The notes beneath the pieces are model-generated. The model made no database searches. It saw only the letters and a program-made list of their open reading frames with translations, and had not been told where the DNA came from. Below are positions 42,063 to 50,159 of a stretch of 64,000 bases of DNA, piece after piece. A program made the translations under genes and the position numbers. Numbering within the stretch: the first letter of the stretch is position 1; every line of letters begins with the position of its first letter. Origin of the DNA: Streptomyces sp. NRRL F-2664 (GTDB taxonomy: Bacteria; Actinomycetota; Actinomycetes; Streptomycetales; Streptomycetaceae); NCBI RefSeq assembly GCF_000719345.1, contig NZ_JOFX01000018.1, positions 53,599 through 117,598 on the forward strand, in the 5' to 3' direction.

Positions 42063-43568
42063 ATGACCCGCGCGCACTGGCTCTTCGGCGACCAGTTGGG
42101 CCCCGCCTTCGTCACCCCGGGTGAGGGCGGTGTCCCCCGCGACGCCCCGCTCGTGATGATCGAATCGAAGGCCGTCTTCCGCCGGCGCCGCTTCCACCGG
42201 GCCAAGGCGCACCTGCTGCTTTCGGCGATGCGCCATCGTGCCGCGGAGCTGGGCGACCGTGTCGTCCACGTCAAGGCCGACACCTACCGCGAGGGCCTGC
42301 GCCGGGCGGTGGGCAGCTCAGCGGTGACGGTGCACCATCCGACCTCCCGGGCGGCGGCGGCCCTGGTGGACTCGCTCGACAACGTGACCGTCCTGCCGGC
42401 CCGCGGCTTCCTGCTGACCCAGGCGCAGTTCGCGCAGTGGGCGGCCGGGCATCCCGAGGGCGGGCTGCGACTGGAGAACTTCTACCACCACGTGCGGCGG
42501 ACGCGGGACCTGCTGATGGAGGGCGATGACCCGGCCGGCGGGCGGTGGAACCTCGACCACGACAACCGCCGGCCCCCGCCGCGGGGAGCGCGGACCCTCG
42601 ACGCGCCCGCGCCGTACCGGCCACGCGAGGACGACATCGATGCCGGAGTCCGGGAGGACCTGGACCGCTGGGAGCGGTCCGGCACGGTGTCCTTCGTGGG
42701 CCGGGACGGCCCCCGGCTCTTCCCGGCCAGCCGGCGGGAGGCGCTGACCGCGCTGCGGCGCTTCGTCGACCACCGGCTGGCCGGGTTCGGGGCGCACGAG
42801 GACGCCATGCTCGCCGCCGACCCGGTGCTGAGCCACAGTCTGCTGTCCTCGTCGCTCAACCTCGGTCTGCTGGATCCGGCCGAGTGCGTGGAGCGTGCCG
42901 AGGCAGCCTGGCGGGCCGGGGACGTGCCTCTGAACTCCGCCGAGGGCTTCATCCGGCAGATCGCCGGCTGGCGGGAGTACGTCTGGCATCTCTACTGGCA
43001 CTTCGGGGAGGAGTACCGGACGTCCAACGCCCTCGGGCACACCCGTCCGCTGCCGGCGTGGTGGGCTTCGCTCGACGCGGACGCCGTGACGGCCCGGTGC
43101 CTTTCGACCGTCCTCCGCCAGGTCCGGGACACCGGGTGGACCCATCACATCCCGCGGCTGATGGTGCTGGGAAGCTATGCGCTCCAGCGGGGCTGGGACC
43201 CGGCCGCGCTCACCGACTGGTTCCACCGCTCGTTCGTCGACGGGTACGACTGGGTGATGCTGCCCAACGTCGTCGGCATGTCGCAGTACGCGGACGGCGG
43301 CCGGACGACGACCAAGCCGTACACCTCGGGCGGCGCCTACATCGACCGCATGAGCGACCTGTGCGGACCGTGCCGCTACCGTCCCGGCTCCCGCAGCGGG
43401 GCGGACGCCTGCCCCTACACCACCGGGTACTGGTCCTTCCTGCACCGGCACCGGGAGCGGCTGCTGCACAACGCGCGGACCGCCCAGCCGGTCCGGGGGC
43501 TCGAACGACTGGCGGACCTGTCGGACCTGCTGCGTCTGGAGCACGAACGCGGCGACAGCGCTCCATGA
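42063..43568 (+). CDS. Iron-sulfur cryptochrome/photolyase (FeS-BCP class)
   Basis: 501 residues, DUF523/PhrB-like photolyase-related protein beginning MTRAHWLFGDQLGP. Four cysteines at 346, 434, 437 and 450 have the same spacing (88, 3, 13) as the iron-sulfur cluster ligands of characterised FeS photolyases, so a [4Fe-4S] cluster is expected. The FAD pocket in the helical C-domain shows GFIRQIAGWREYVWHLYW. The lack of a recognisable classic photolyase N-terminus separates it from CPD photolyases; (6-4) photolyase activity or a light receptor role is possible. Cytoplasmic. Confidence 0.88.
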   Translation: MTRAHWLFGDQLGPAFVTPGEGGVPRDAPLVMIESKAVFRRRRFHRAKAHLLLSAMRHRAAELGDRVVHVKADTYREGLRRAVGSSAVTVHHPTSRAAAALVDSLDNVTVLPARGFLLTQAQFAQWAAGHPEGGLRLENFYHHVRRTRDLLMEGDDPAGGRWNLDHDNRRPPPRGARTLDAPAPYRPREDDIDAGVREDLDRWERSGTVSFVGRDGPRLFPASRREALTALRRFVDHRLAGFGAHEDAMLAADPVLSHSLLSSSLNLGLLDPAECVERAEAAWRAGDVPLNSAEGFIRQIAGWREYVWHLYWHFGEEYRTSNALGHTRPLPAWWASLDADAVTARCLSTVLRQVRDTGWTHHIPRLMVLGSYALQRGWDPAALTDWFHRSFVDGYDWVMLPNVVGMSQYADGGRTTTKPYTSGGAYIDRMSDLCGPCRYRPGSRSGADACPYTTGYWSFLHRHRERLLHNARTAQPVRGLERLADLSDLLRLEHERGDSAP

Positions 43569-43620
43569 CGGAGGGCCGCGCTCCGACGGCCACGCCGGCG
43601 AACGTCTCCTGTGAGTCCTC

Positions 43621-43647
43621 GGCCCGGGATTGCAGCCGCCCCGGGCC
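43621..43647. terminator. Hairpin GGCCCGGG ... CCCGGGCC
   Basis: Perfect 8-bp inverted repeat (43621-43628 and 43640-43647) between the convergent photolyase and old-yellow-enzyme genes. Confidence 0.5.
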
Positions 43648-43680
43648 TGGGCGGGGGATGGTCGCCGGAGGTGCCCCTGC

Positions 43681-44745
43681 TCAGCGGGTCGGATAGTCCG
43701 TGTAGCCGCGGGCGTCGCCCCCGAAGAAGGTGGCCGGGTCCGGGGTGTTGTACGGGCCCTCGGTGCGCAGGCGGTCCGGCAGGTCGGGGTTGGCGAGGAA
43801 CAGGGCGCCGAAGGCGAGGAGGTCGGCGGTGCCGTCCTCGACGAGTGTGAGGGCCCGGTGGTCGGTGGGGCCGTCGGTGGCCGGGTTCAGCACGAGCAGT
43901 CCGGAGAACTGCTTGCGCAGGGCCAGGGTGGTCTCACGCGCCTCGGGGGCGTACTCCAACACGTGCAGGTACGCGAGCCCCAGGCCGTCGATCTCCTTGA
44001 CCAGGGCTTCGTAGACGGGCTGAGCGTCGGGCTCCGAGATGTCGTTGTACGGGTTCCCCGGCGAGACGCGCAGGGCGGTGCGCCCGGCGCCGATCGCGGC
44101 GGCGACCGCCTTGACCACCTCGACCGCGAAGCGGATGCGGTGCTCGGCCGGGCCGCCCCACTCATCGGTGCGCAGGTTGGAGCCGGGGGCCAGGAACTGG
44201 TGGATCAAGTAGCCGTTGGCGCCGTGCAGTTCGACGCCGTCGAAGCCCGCCTCGACGGCGTTGCGTGCGGCTTCGGCGAAGTCGGCGATGGTGGCCAGCA
44301 CCTCGTCGCCGGTGAGCTCGTGGGGCGTGACGAAGTCCTTCATGCCCTCGCCGGTGAACAGCTGCCCCCGGGCGGCCACTGCCGAGGGGGCCACCGGGAC
44401 GAGTCCGTCGGGGAGCAGCGACGGGTGGCCGATGCGGCCGGAGTGCATCAGCTGGGCGAAGATCCGCCCGCCGGCGGCGTGGACCGAGTCGGTGACCTCG
44501 CGCCAGGCCGCGACCTGCTCCGCGCTGTGCAGACCGGGGGTGAAGGGATACCCCTGTCCGACGACCGAGGGCTGGACGCCCTCGCTGACGATCAGGCCTG
44601 CGGAGGCCCGCTGGGTGTAGTACTCGGCCACGAGCGGGGTGGCGACACCGCCCGCACCGGCGCGGCTGCGGGTCATCGGGGCCAGGACGATCCGGTTGGA
44701 GAGCGCGACGCCGGCCAGGTCGACCTGGTCGAAAGCGGTGGTCAT
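43681..44745 (-). CDS. Old yellow enzyme-type flavin oxidoreductase (alkene reductase)
   Basis: 354 residues, TIM-barrel NADH:flavin oxidoreductase of the OYE family: LSNRIVLAPMTRSRA at the start, IFAQLMHSGRIGHPS, and ELHGANGYLIHQFLAPGSN with the active-site His/Asn pair (HGAN) that binds the activating carbonyl. FMN- and NADPH-dependent reduction of activated alkenes is expected. It diverges from a MarR regulator and two operator-like dyads sit between them. Start ATG at 44745. Confidence 0.93.
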   Translation of the reverse strand: MTTAFDQVDLAGVALSNRIVLAPMTRSRAGAGGVATPLVAEYYTQRASAGLIVSEGVQPSVVGQGYPFTPGLHSAEQVAAWREVTDSVHAAGGRIFAQLMHSGRIGHPSLLPDGLVPVAPSAVAARGQLFTGEGMKDFVTPHELTGDEVLATIADFAEAARNAVEAGFDGVELHGANGYLIHQFLAPGSNLRTDEWGGPAEHRIRFAVEVVKAVAAAIGAGRTALRVSPGNPYNDISEPDAQPVYEALVKEIDGLGLAYLHVLEYAPEARETTLALRKQFSGLLVLNPATDGPTDHRALTLVEDGTADLLAFGALFLANPDLPDRLRTEGPYNTPDPATFFGGDARGYTDYPTR

Positions 44746-44764
44746 AGCTGCCTCACAGAAATAG

Positions 44765-44821
44765 TTGGTCGGCCAATGGATGGCTTCGGGAAGCAGCGTA
44801 CTCCATTAATTGGCCGGCCAA
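44765..44821. promoter_or_regulatory. Two TTGGYCGGCCAA dyads between divergent OYE and MarR genes
   Basis: TTGGTCGGCCAA at 44765-44776 and a perfect palindrome TTGGCCGGCCAA at 44810-44821, centres 45 bp apart. Twin palindromes in a MarR/oxidoreductase divergon are strong candidates for the MarR binding sites; the spacing would put them near both promoters. Inference from position and symmetry. Confidence 0.6.
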
Positions 44822-44954
44822 GGTAAAAGATGGGAGCGGGTAGGATCGACGGAGATCGCCCGATCAGGACGGCCCGGGCGGCACCGGCGCCCCGCCGGAC
44901 AACCGGGCCTGCCGCATCCGGCGGTCCGACGATGCGATCCAGGAGGAGCGAGCC

Positions 44955-45476
44955 ATGACCGCGGAAACCGCCCCCGACACGCGCGGGCCGGCGCAGTGCC
45001 CCGCGGTGCCCGGCGCCGTACTGGACGGGCCGGTCAGCCATGCGATCAGCCGGGTCGCCCGGTTGCACCGGATCGTCGCGGGCCGCCTCCTGCGGGAACT
45101 CGGGCTCCACCCGGGTCAGGAGTTCCTGATGATGCACCTGTGGGACAACGGCGCTGTGCGCCAGTCGGAGCTCATCAAGGCGGTGGGGCTCGACCCGTCC
45201 ACGGTGACCAAGATGCTGCAGCGCCTCGAACAGTCCGGCCACGTACGGCGCCGCCCCGATCCCGCCGACCGGCGGGCCTCCCTGGTGGAGGCGACGGAGG
45301 CGAGCTGCGGGCTGCTCGTGCAGGTCCGGGCGGCGTGGGGCGAGCTGGAGCGCCAGACCCTGGAAGGCCTGGACAAGGCCGAACGCGCCGAGCTGGGCCG
45401 CCTGCTGGGCAAGGTGGAGGGCTCCCTGTGCACGGCGGTCGCCGGCGGCGCCACGGAGTGCGGGCCCGCCTGCTAG
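44955..45476 (+). CDS. MarR family transcriptional regulator
   Basis: 173 residues. The winged-helix core has GQEFLMMHLWDNGAVRQSELIKAVGLDPSTVTKMLQRLEQSG followed by the wing RRRPDPADRRASLVEATEA, a clear MarR match. N-terminal extension of about 25 residues is Pro-rich. It diverges from the OYE gene and probably represses it and itself through the paired dyads at 44765-44821, released by an electrophile or phenolic ligand. Start ATG at 44955 after AGGAGGAGC. Confidence 0.92.
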   Translation: MTAETAPDTRGPAQCPAVPGAVLDGPVSHAISRVARLHRIVAGRLLRELGLHPGQEFLMMHLWDNGAVRQSELIKAVGLDPSTVTKMLQRLEQSGHVRRRPDPADRRASLVEATEASCGLLVQVRAAWGELERQTLEGLDKAERAELGRLLGKVEGSLCTAVAGGATECGPAC

Positions 45477-45582
45477 AAGACACGATCGCCCCGGCGAGTC
45501 CTGCCGGCCGGGCGGACCGTCCCGCTCCCGCCCGGCCGCGCCCGGCATGCCCTGCCGCGGCGGCCACCGTAGCGTGTGGGGC

Positions 45583-46260
45583 GTGCGCCACATCTCCGCG
45601 GCCGCGGCCGTGACGGCGGCCCTGTGCGCGGCCGCACTCGCCTGCTCCACGCAGGCCGCCCCGTCGCGTGCGCCGGCCGGGCCGCCCGACCCGCCGGCGC
45701 GGTTCTCCGCGCGGGTCGCGCCGGTGCCGCAGGACAAGCTGGGCGCGTCCTACCGGGCGGGCTGCCCGGTCCCGCCGGAGCGGCTCAGACTGATCCGGAT
45801 GAGTCACTGGGGGTTCGACGGCCGGGCCCACAGCGGCGAGATGGTGGTCCACCAGGACGCCGTCCGCCCCCTCCTCCAGGTCTTCCGGCGTGCCTTCGAG
45901 GCGCGGTTCCCGATCCGCCGGATGCGCGTGATGGCCGAGTACCGCGACGACGCGGAGGCCATGGCCGACGACAACACCTCGGCCTTCAACTGCCGCCCGG
46001 TCACCGGTGACCCCCGGCGCCTGTCCCGGCACGCCTGGGGCGACGCAGTCGACATCAACCCCGTCGAGAATCCGTACGTCGACGTCCACGGGGTCGTCCA
46101 CCCGGCGAACGGCCGCGGCCACCTGCGGCGCTCTCCCGTCCGTCCGGGACAGATCCACCCGGACGACGCCGTCTCCACGGCCTTCCGCGAGGCGGGCTGG
46201 CAGTGGGGCGGCCGCTGGGCCAACCCTGACTACCAGCACTTCTCCGCCAACGGCGCATGA
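45583..46260 (+). CDS. M15-family D-alanyl-D-alanine carboxypeptidase-like lipoprotein
   Basis: 225 residues from a GTG at 45583. A signal stretch ends in the lipobox ALACS, so Cys22 should be lipidated. The peptidase part has the M15 zinc motif SRHAWGDAVDINP and the late DYQHF, so zinc ligands and catalytic acid are present. It probably trims peptidoglycan at the cell surface. Other in-frame starts (ATG 45547, GTG 45574) are possible; the 45583 start gives the most regular signal peptide. Confidence 0.82.
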   Translation: MRHISAAAAVTAALCAAALACSTQAAPSRAPAGPPDPPARFSARVAPVPQDKLGASYRAGCPVPPERLRLIRMSHWGFDGRAHSGEMVVHQDAVRPLLQVFRRAFEARFPIRRMRVMAEYRDDAEAMADDNTSAFNCRPVTGDPRRLSRHAWGDAVDINPVENPYVDVHGVVHPANGRGHLRRSPVRPGQIHPDDAVSTAFREAGWQWGGRWANPDYQHFSANGA

Positions 46261-46270
46261 GGACGGAACG

Positions 46271-46325
46271 CCGGGCCGCAGCGGCCCGGTACGCCCCGCG
46301 CGGCCGCCCGGGGCCGCCGCGCGGG
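46271..46325 (+). terminator. Two consecutive GC hairpins after the M15 gene
   Basis: CCGGGCC-GCAGC-GGCCCGG (stem within 46271-46289) is followed by CCCGCGCGGC (46295-46304) pairing with 46316-46325. The first starts 10 nt after the peptidase stop. Together a likely terminator. Confidence 0.55.
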
Positions 46326-46409
46326 TGACACCGGCGTGTACACGGACACCCCCTCCACGGTGGACCTTAAAGTCACCTTTGAATACTTTCTTCCTTTTTG
46401 GGGGATGTC

Positions 46410-47747
46410 TTGCGCCGACTCGCCGTTGCTCTCACCTGCGTGACAGCCCTCTCCTGCGGCACCCTCGTGGCTCCCCGGGCCGTGTCGGCGCAGACGCCGC
46501 CCGCACCCGGCGGGCGGGGCACGAACATCCTCATCGTGGGCATCGACAGCCGCGCGGGGCTCTCGGCCGCCGAGAAGAACCGGCTCCACGTGGGCGGGAA
46601 AGGGTGCAACTGCACCGACGTCATGATGCTGGTGCACCTCTCCCAGGACGGGCGCCGGGCGAGCGTCGTCTCCATCCCCCGGGACTCCTACGTCGAGTAC
46701 GCCGGCCCTGCCGGCACCGCCGTCCCCGCCCGCAGCGGCAAGATCAACGGCGCCTTCGCCCTCGGCGGCGGCCCGCTCACGGTCGCCACCGTCGAGAAGG
46801 CCACCGGCCTGCGCGTCGACCACTACCTGGAGACCGGTTTCACCGGCTTCGAGAAGACCGTCGACAACCTCGGCGGCGCGACCGTGTGCACGGACCGACC
46901 GCTCAAGGACGAGAACTCCGGCCTGGACATCGCAGCCGGCCGCCACCACACCGACGGCAACCGGACCCTGCGCTACGTCCGCGCCCGGCACGTCAACCTC
47001 CGGCCCGGCGACCTGGGCCGCGTCCGCCGCCAGCAGCGCGTGCTCAACGACCTGCTGGCCCGGCTCACCGCCGAGGGCGCCCTGGCGAGCCCGCTGCGGA
47101 CGGCGCGGACCGTGCACACCCTGCTGAAGACCGTACGCACCGACGCGGGAACCGGGCCGAGCGACCTCATCCGCATCGGCTGGACGCTCGGCCGGCTGCG
47201 CGCGGACCGGACCGAGTTCGCCACCGTACCGATCCGGCTCTTCGACCACCGCGTACCGGGCGTGGGCTCCACCCTCGTGTGGGACGAAGCGCGGTCCGCC
47301 GCGCTGTGGGAGGCCCTGGGCGCGGCCCGGCCGATCACCGGGGACCCCCGGATCCAGCCCGTGGCGCAGACCCCGGCACCGACCAATCCGGCGTCCGTCC
47401 TGGTCCGCGTGGACGATGCCACCGTCGCCGAAGCCCTGCGCCGCAACGGCTTCGTCGTCACCGACACGTCCGCGTCCGCGCCGCTCGTACGGCCCTCGGG
47501 TCCGCCGGTCATCCGGTACGCCCCGGGGCAGGAGGAGCACGCGGCGACCCTCGCGGCCGCCCTGCCCGGAGCGCGGCTCGAAGCCGTTCCGGGACACGAC
47601 GCGCTCTTCGACGTGGTCGTCGGTACGCAGCCGGTGCCGGTCAGGACCGTCACCTACGACCGCAACGTCGCCGACGGCGCCCCGGTGACCGGGGATCGCC
47701 TGCGCTGCGCCGAACCGCCGCGAGCGGCGCCGGCGGGCCGGTCGTGA
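46410..47747 (+). CDS. LytR-CpsA-Psr (LCP) family cell-wall ligase
   Basis: 445 residues from a TTG at 46410 with GGGGGA just upstream; no ATG or GTG is in frame near the start. A signal or anchor sequence (LAVALTCVTALSC, AxA near VSAQ) is followed by the LCP catalytic domain: ILIVGIDSRAG, VVSIPRDSYV, SGKINGAFALGG and RYVRARHVN with GRVRRQQ arginines that bind pyrophosphate lipid donors. The C-terminus (about 340-425) is a LytR_C domain. Outside the membrane it attaches wall polymers such as teichoic or teichuronic acids to peptidoglycan. A GTGA overlap links it to the next small gene. Confidence 0.92.
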   Translation: MRRLAVALTCVTALSCGTLVAPRAVSAQTPPAPGGRGTNILIVGIDSRAGLSAAEKNRLHVGGKGCNCTDVMMLVHLSQDGRRASVVSIPRDSYVEYAGPAGTAVPARSGKINGAFALGGGPLTVATVEKATGLRVDHYLETGFTGFEKTVDNLGGATVCTDRPLKDENSGLDIAAGRHHTDGNRTLRYVRARHVNLRPGDLGRVRRQQRVLNDLLARLTAEGALASPLRTARTVHTLLKTVRTDAGTGPSDLIRIGWTLGRLRADRTEFATVPIRLFDHRVPGVGSTLVWDEARSAALWEALGAARPITGDPRIQPVAQTPAPTNPASVLVRVDDATVAEALRRNGFVVTDTSASAPLVRPSGPPVIRYAPGQEEHAATLAAALPGARLEAVPGHDALFDVVVGTQPVPVRTVTYDRNVADGAPVTGDRLRCAEPPRAAPAGRS

Positions 47748-48055
47748 CACCGGGTTCCGAAGAGGGGTGCCGTCCCCGATGTGCGGGGCCGGCGTCGCGG
47801 ACGAGGGTGGGCTTGGAGGAGTCCCCCGCCGCCGGCCGGCCCCGTGGGGGGCGCGCCCCGGGCAGGGAGCGGCCCGGCCGGCCGGGCGCCGTCCTGGCGC
47901 TCGCGCTGACCGCCGCGTTCGCTGCGGCCGTCGCCGGCGCCGTGCTGCCGCACGGCCTGCTCCTGGCGGCCGGCCTCATCGCCGCCGCGGTGGCGGTGAT
48001 CCGCTGCGGCGCGGCCGGCAGGGAGCACGAGCGGCTGCCGCGACGGCTCCTGTGA
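47744..48055 (+). CDS. Small membrane protein
   Basis: 103 residues from the GTG overlapping the LCP stop. About 45 residues of Arg/Gly/Pro-rich polar sequence are followed by two hydrophobic segments (GAVLALALTAAFAAAVAGAV and LLLAAGLIAAAVAVIRC). No recognised family; coupling suggests a role with the LCP protein or envelope. Could also be a chance extension. Confidence 0.5.
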   Translation: MTPGSEEGCRPRCAGPASRTRVGLEESPAAGRPRGGRAPGRERPGRPGAVLALALTAAFAAAVAGAVLPHGLLLAAGLIAAAVAVIRCGAAGREHERLPRRLL

Positions 48056-48065
48056 CACGGGCGCG

Positions 48066-48097
48066 CCGTTCCCGTTCGGATCGCCGAGAAGGAACGG
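48066..48097. terminator. Interrupted hairpin between convergent genes
   Basis: CCGTTCC (48066-48072) pairs with GGAACGG (48091-48097), with an inner TCGG/CCGA stem and symmetric 3-nt internal loops. It lies between the small membrane protein and antiporter stops. Confidence 0.5.
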
Positions 48098-48152
48098 GCC
48101 CGGGCGGACGGCCGCCGCACAGCAGGCGGGACGGTGCGGCACGGAGGACGGG

Positions 48153-49385
48153 CTAGCGCTCCCTGGAGGCCGGTTCGGGGAGGGCTGCGGAGGTGTCCGG
48201 TACCGGGCCGGCGGTGGGGCCGCCGGTGCGGCGCCGCTCGGTGAACCAGGCCGCGAGGGGCTGGGTGTAGCGGGCGGTGAGCGGGCCGATGACGACGAGG
48301 ATGAGGACGTAGGCGGTGGCGAGGGGACCCAGCGCCGGTTCGATGCCGGCGGTGACGGCGAGGCCGGCGATGACGATGGAGAACTCGCCGCGGGCCACGA
48401 GGGTGCCGCCCGCCCGCCAGCGGCCCTTGACTCCGATGCCCGCCCGCCGGGCCGCCCAGTAGCCGGTGGCGATCTTCGTAGCGGTGGTGATCAGGGCGAG
48501 TCCGAGAGCCGGCAGCAGGACGGGCGGGATGCTCGCCGGGTCGGTGTGCAGGCCGAAGAAGACGAAGAACACGGCGGCGAACAGGTCACGCAGCGGGCTG
48601 AGCAGCGTGTGGGTGCCCTCGGCGACCTCGCCGGACAGGGCGATGCCGACCAGGAACGCCCCGACCGCCGCGGAGACCTGGAGCTGTTGGGCGATGCCCG
48701 CGACCAGCAGCGTCAGGCCGAGGACCACGAGCAGCAGCTTCTCCGGGTCGTCGCTGGAGACGAAGCGGGAGATGAGCCGGCCGTATCGGACGGCGACGAA
48801 CAGGACCGCACCCGCGACGCCGAGGGCGATGGCGAGGGTGAGGCTGCCCGCCGCGAGGCTCACTCCGGCGAGCAGCGCGGTGATGATCGGCAGGTAGACG
48901 GCCATGGCGAGGTCTTCGAGGACCAGGATGCTCAGGATGACCGGGGTCTCGCGGTTGCCGAGCCGGCCGAGGTCGCCCATCACCTTGGCGATGACGCCGG
49001 AGGAGGAGATCCAGGTGACGCCGGCGAGGACGACGGCGGCGACGGGTCCCCACCCCAGCAGCAGGGCCGCGGCGGCGCCGGGCAGGGCGTTGAGGGTGAA
49101 GTCGACGATCCCGGCCGGGTACTGCGTCTTGAGGTTGGAGACGAGGTCGCTGGCGGTGTACTCCAGACCCAGCATCAGCAGCAGCAGGATGACGCCGATC
49201 TCGGCGCCGATGGCGACGAACTCCTCGCTGGCGCCCAGCGGGAGGAGGCCTCCGGTGCCGAAGGCGAGGCCGGCGAGCAGGTAGAGCGGGATGGGCGAGA
49301 ACTTCAGGCGGCCCGCGACCCGGCCGAGCAGGCCCAGTCCGAGGATGATCGCTCCGAACTCGATGAGGAAGACGGCAGAATGCAC
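48153..49385 (-). CDS. Cation:proton antiporter (CPA2/KhtU type)
   Basis: 410 residues, 11-12 helices of the monovalent cation:proton antiporter-2 family: FLIEFGAIILGLGLLGRVAGRL at the start, the ISSSGVIAKVMGDLGRL segment and LILVVIGPLTARYTQPL at the end. The preceding gene encodes a TrkA-C regulator (49390-49875), ending 4 nt before this start. The pair is like KhtT-KhtU, a K+ (or K+/NH4+):H+ antiporter used in cation and pH balance. Cytoplasmic-membrane protein. Confidence 0.92.
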   Translation of the reverse strand: MHSAVFLIEFGAIILGLGLLGRVAGRLKFSPIPLYLLAGLAFGTGGLLPLGASEEFVAIGAEIGVILLLLMLGLEYTASDLVSNLKTQYPAGIVDFTLNALPGAAAALLLGWGPVAAVVLAGVTWISSSGVIAKVMGDLGRLGNRETPVILSILVLEDLAMAVYLPIITALLAGVSLAAGSLTLAIALGVAGAVLFVAVRYGRLISRFVSSDDPEKLLLVVLGLTLLVAGIAQQLQVSAAVGAFLVGIALSGEVAEGTHTLLSPLRDLFAAVFFVFFGLHTDPASIPPVLLPALGLALITTATKIATGYWAARRAGIGVKGRWRAGGTLVARGEFSIVIAGLAVTAGIEPALGPLATAYVLILVVIGPLTARYTQPLAAWFTERRRTGGPTAGPVPDTSAALPEPASRER

Positions 49386-49389
49386 GCGA

Positions 49390-49875
49390 TCACTCCCGCC
49401 CGAGTATCCCGGCGGCGGCGTCCACGCCTTCGCGGGTGCCGATCAGGATCAGGGTGTCCCCGCCCGCGAGGCGGAAGTCGGGGGCCGGGGAGGGGCGGGC
49501 CTCGGCCCGGCGCAGTACCGCGACGATCGAGACGCCCGTCTCGGTGCGCATCCTGGTCTCGCCGAGCAGGCGGCCGTTCCAGTGCGAGTGTGCGGAGAGC
49601 TCGACGCGTTCGGCCACCAGGCCCAGGTCGGTGGTGTGCAGGATGCTGGGGCTGTGGTGGGCCGGCATCAGGGCGTCGATCAGCGAGGCCGTCTCGGCTC
49701 CCGTCAGGTGCAGCGATTCGGCGCAGGCGTCGGGATCGTCCGCGCGGTACAGGCTGACCGTGCGGGTGCCGTCCCGGTGTGCGATGACCGACAGGTTGCG
49801 GTGTTCGCGGGTGGTGAGGTCGTACTGGACGCCGATGCCGGGCAGCGGCGTCGTACGCATCCGTGGAGCAGGCAC
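49390..49875 (-). CDS. TrkA-C domain regulatory subunit of the antiporter (KhtT-like)
   Basis: 161 residues. The N-terminal half (TTPLPGIGVQYDLTTREHRNLSVIAHRDG) is the KhtT-type N-domain and the C-terminal half is a TrkA-C ligand-binding domain: ARPSPAPDFRLAGGDTLILIGTREGVD. Such subunits sense nucleotides (cyclic di-AMP in some KhtT relatives) and gate the antiporter. I choose the GTG at 49875 because GAGGGGGA precedes it; an ATG at 49860 is an alternative. First gene of the antiporter operon. Confidence 0.85.
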   Translation of the reverse strand: MPAPRMRTTPLPGIGVQYDLTTREHRNLSVIAHRDGTRTVSLYRADDPDACAESLHLTGAETASLIDALMPAHHSPSILHTTDLGLVAERVELSAHSHWNGRLLGETRMRTETGVSIVAVLRRAEARPSPAPDFRLAGGDTLILIGTREGVDAAAGILGRE

Positions 49876-50159
49876 AGGCCATCCCCCTCGTGTCGTGAGC
49901 CTTGTGACGGTGGTGCGGCACGCGGCGGATCCAGGCAGGCGGAACCGGCGCGGCAGGGCCCATGCTGCCATGTTTGCCGTGACCGGAATATGGGTGTCGG
50001 CACGGATGGACAGGCTTCGCCCCGGCTGGTGGGGTGGGTGCGGGGAAGTGGGTCGCGCCGCAGGTCGGAGCATGCCGGGGCGGTGCGGTCGGGTGACGTC
50101 GGGGACGATGGACGGGAAGGGACGGGGGCCGGGGGACCCGGCCGGAAAGGGGCGTGGCC

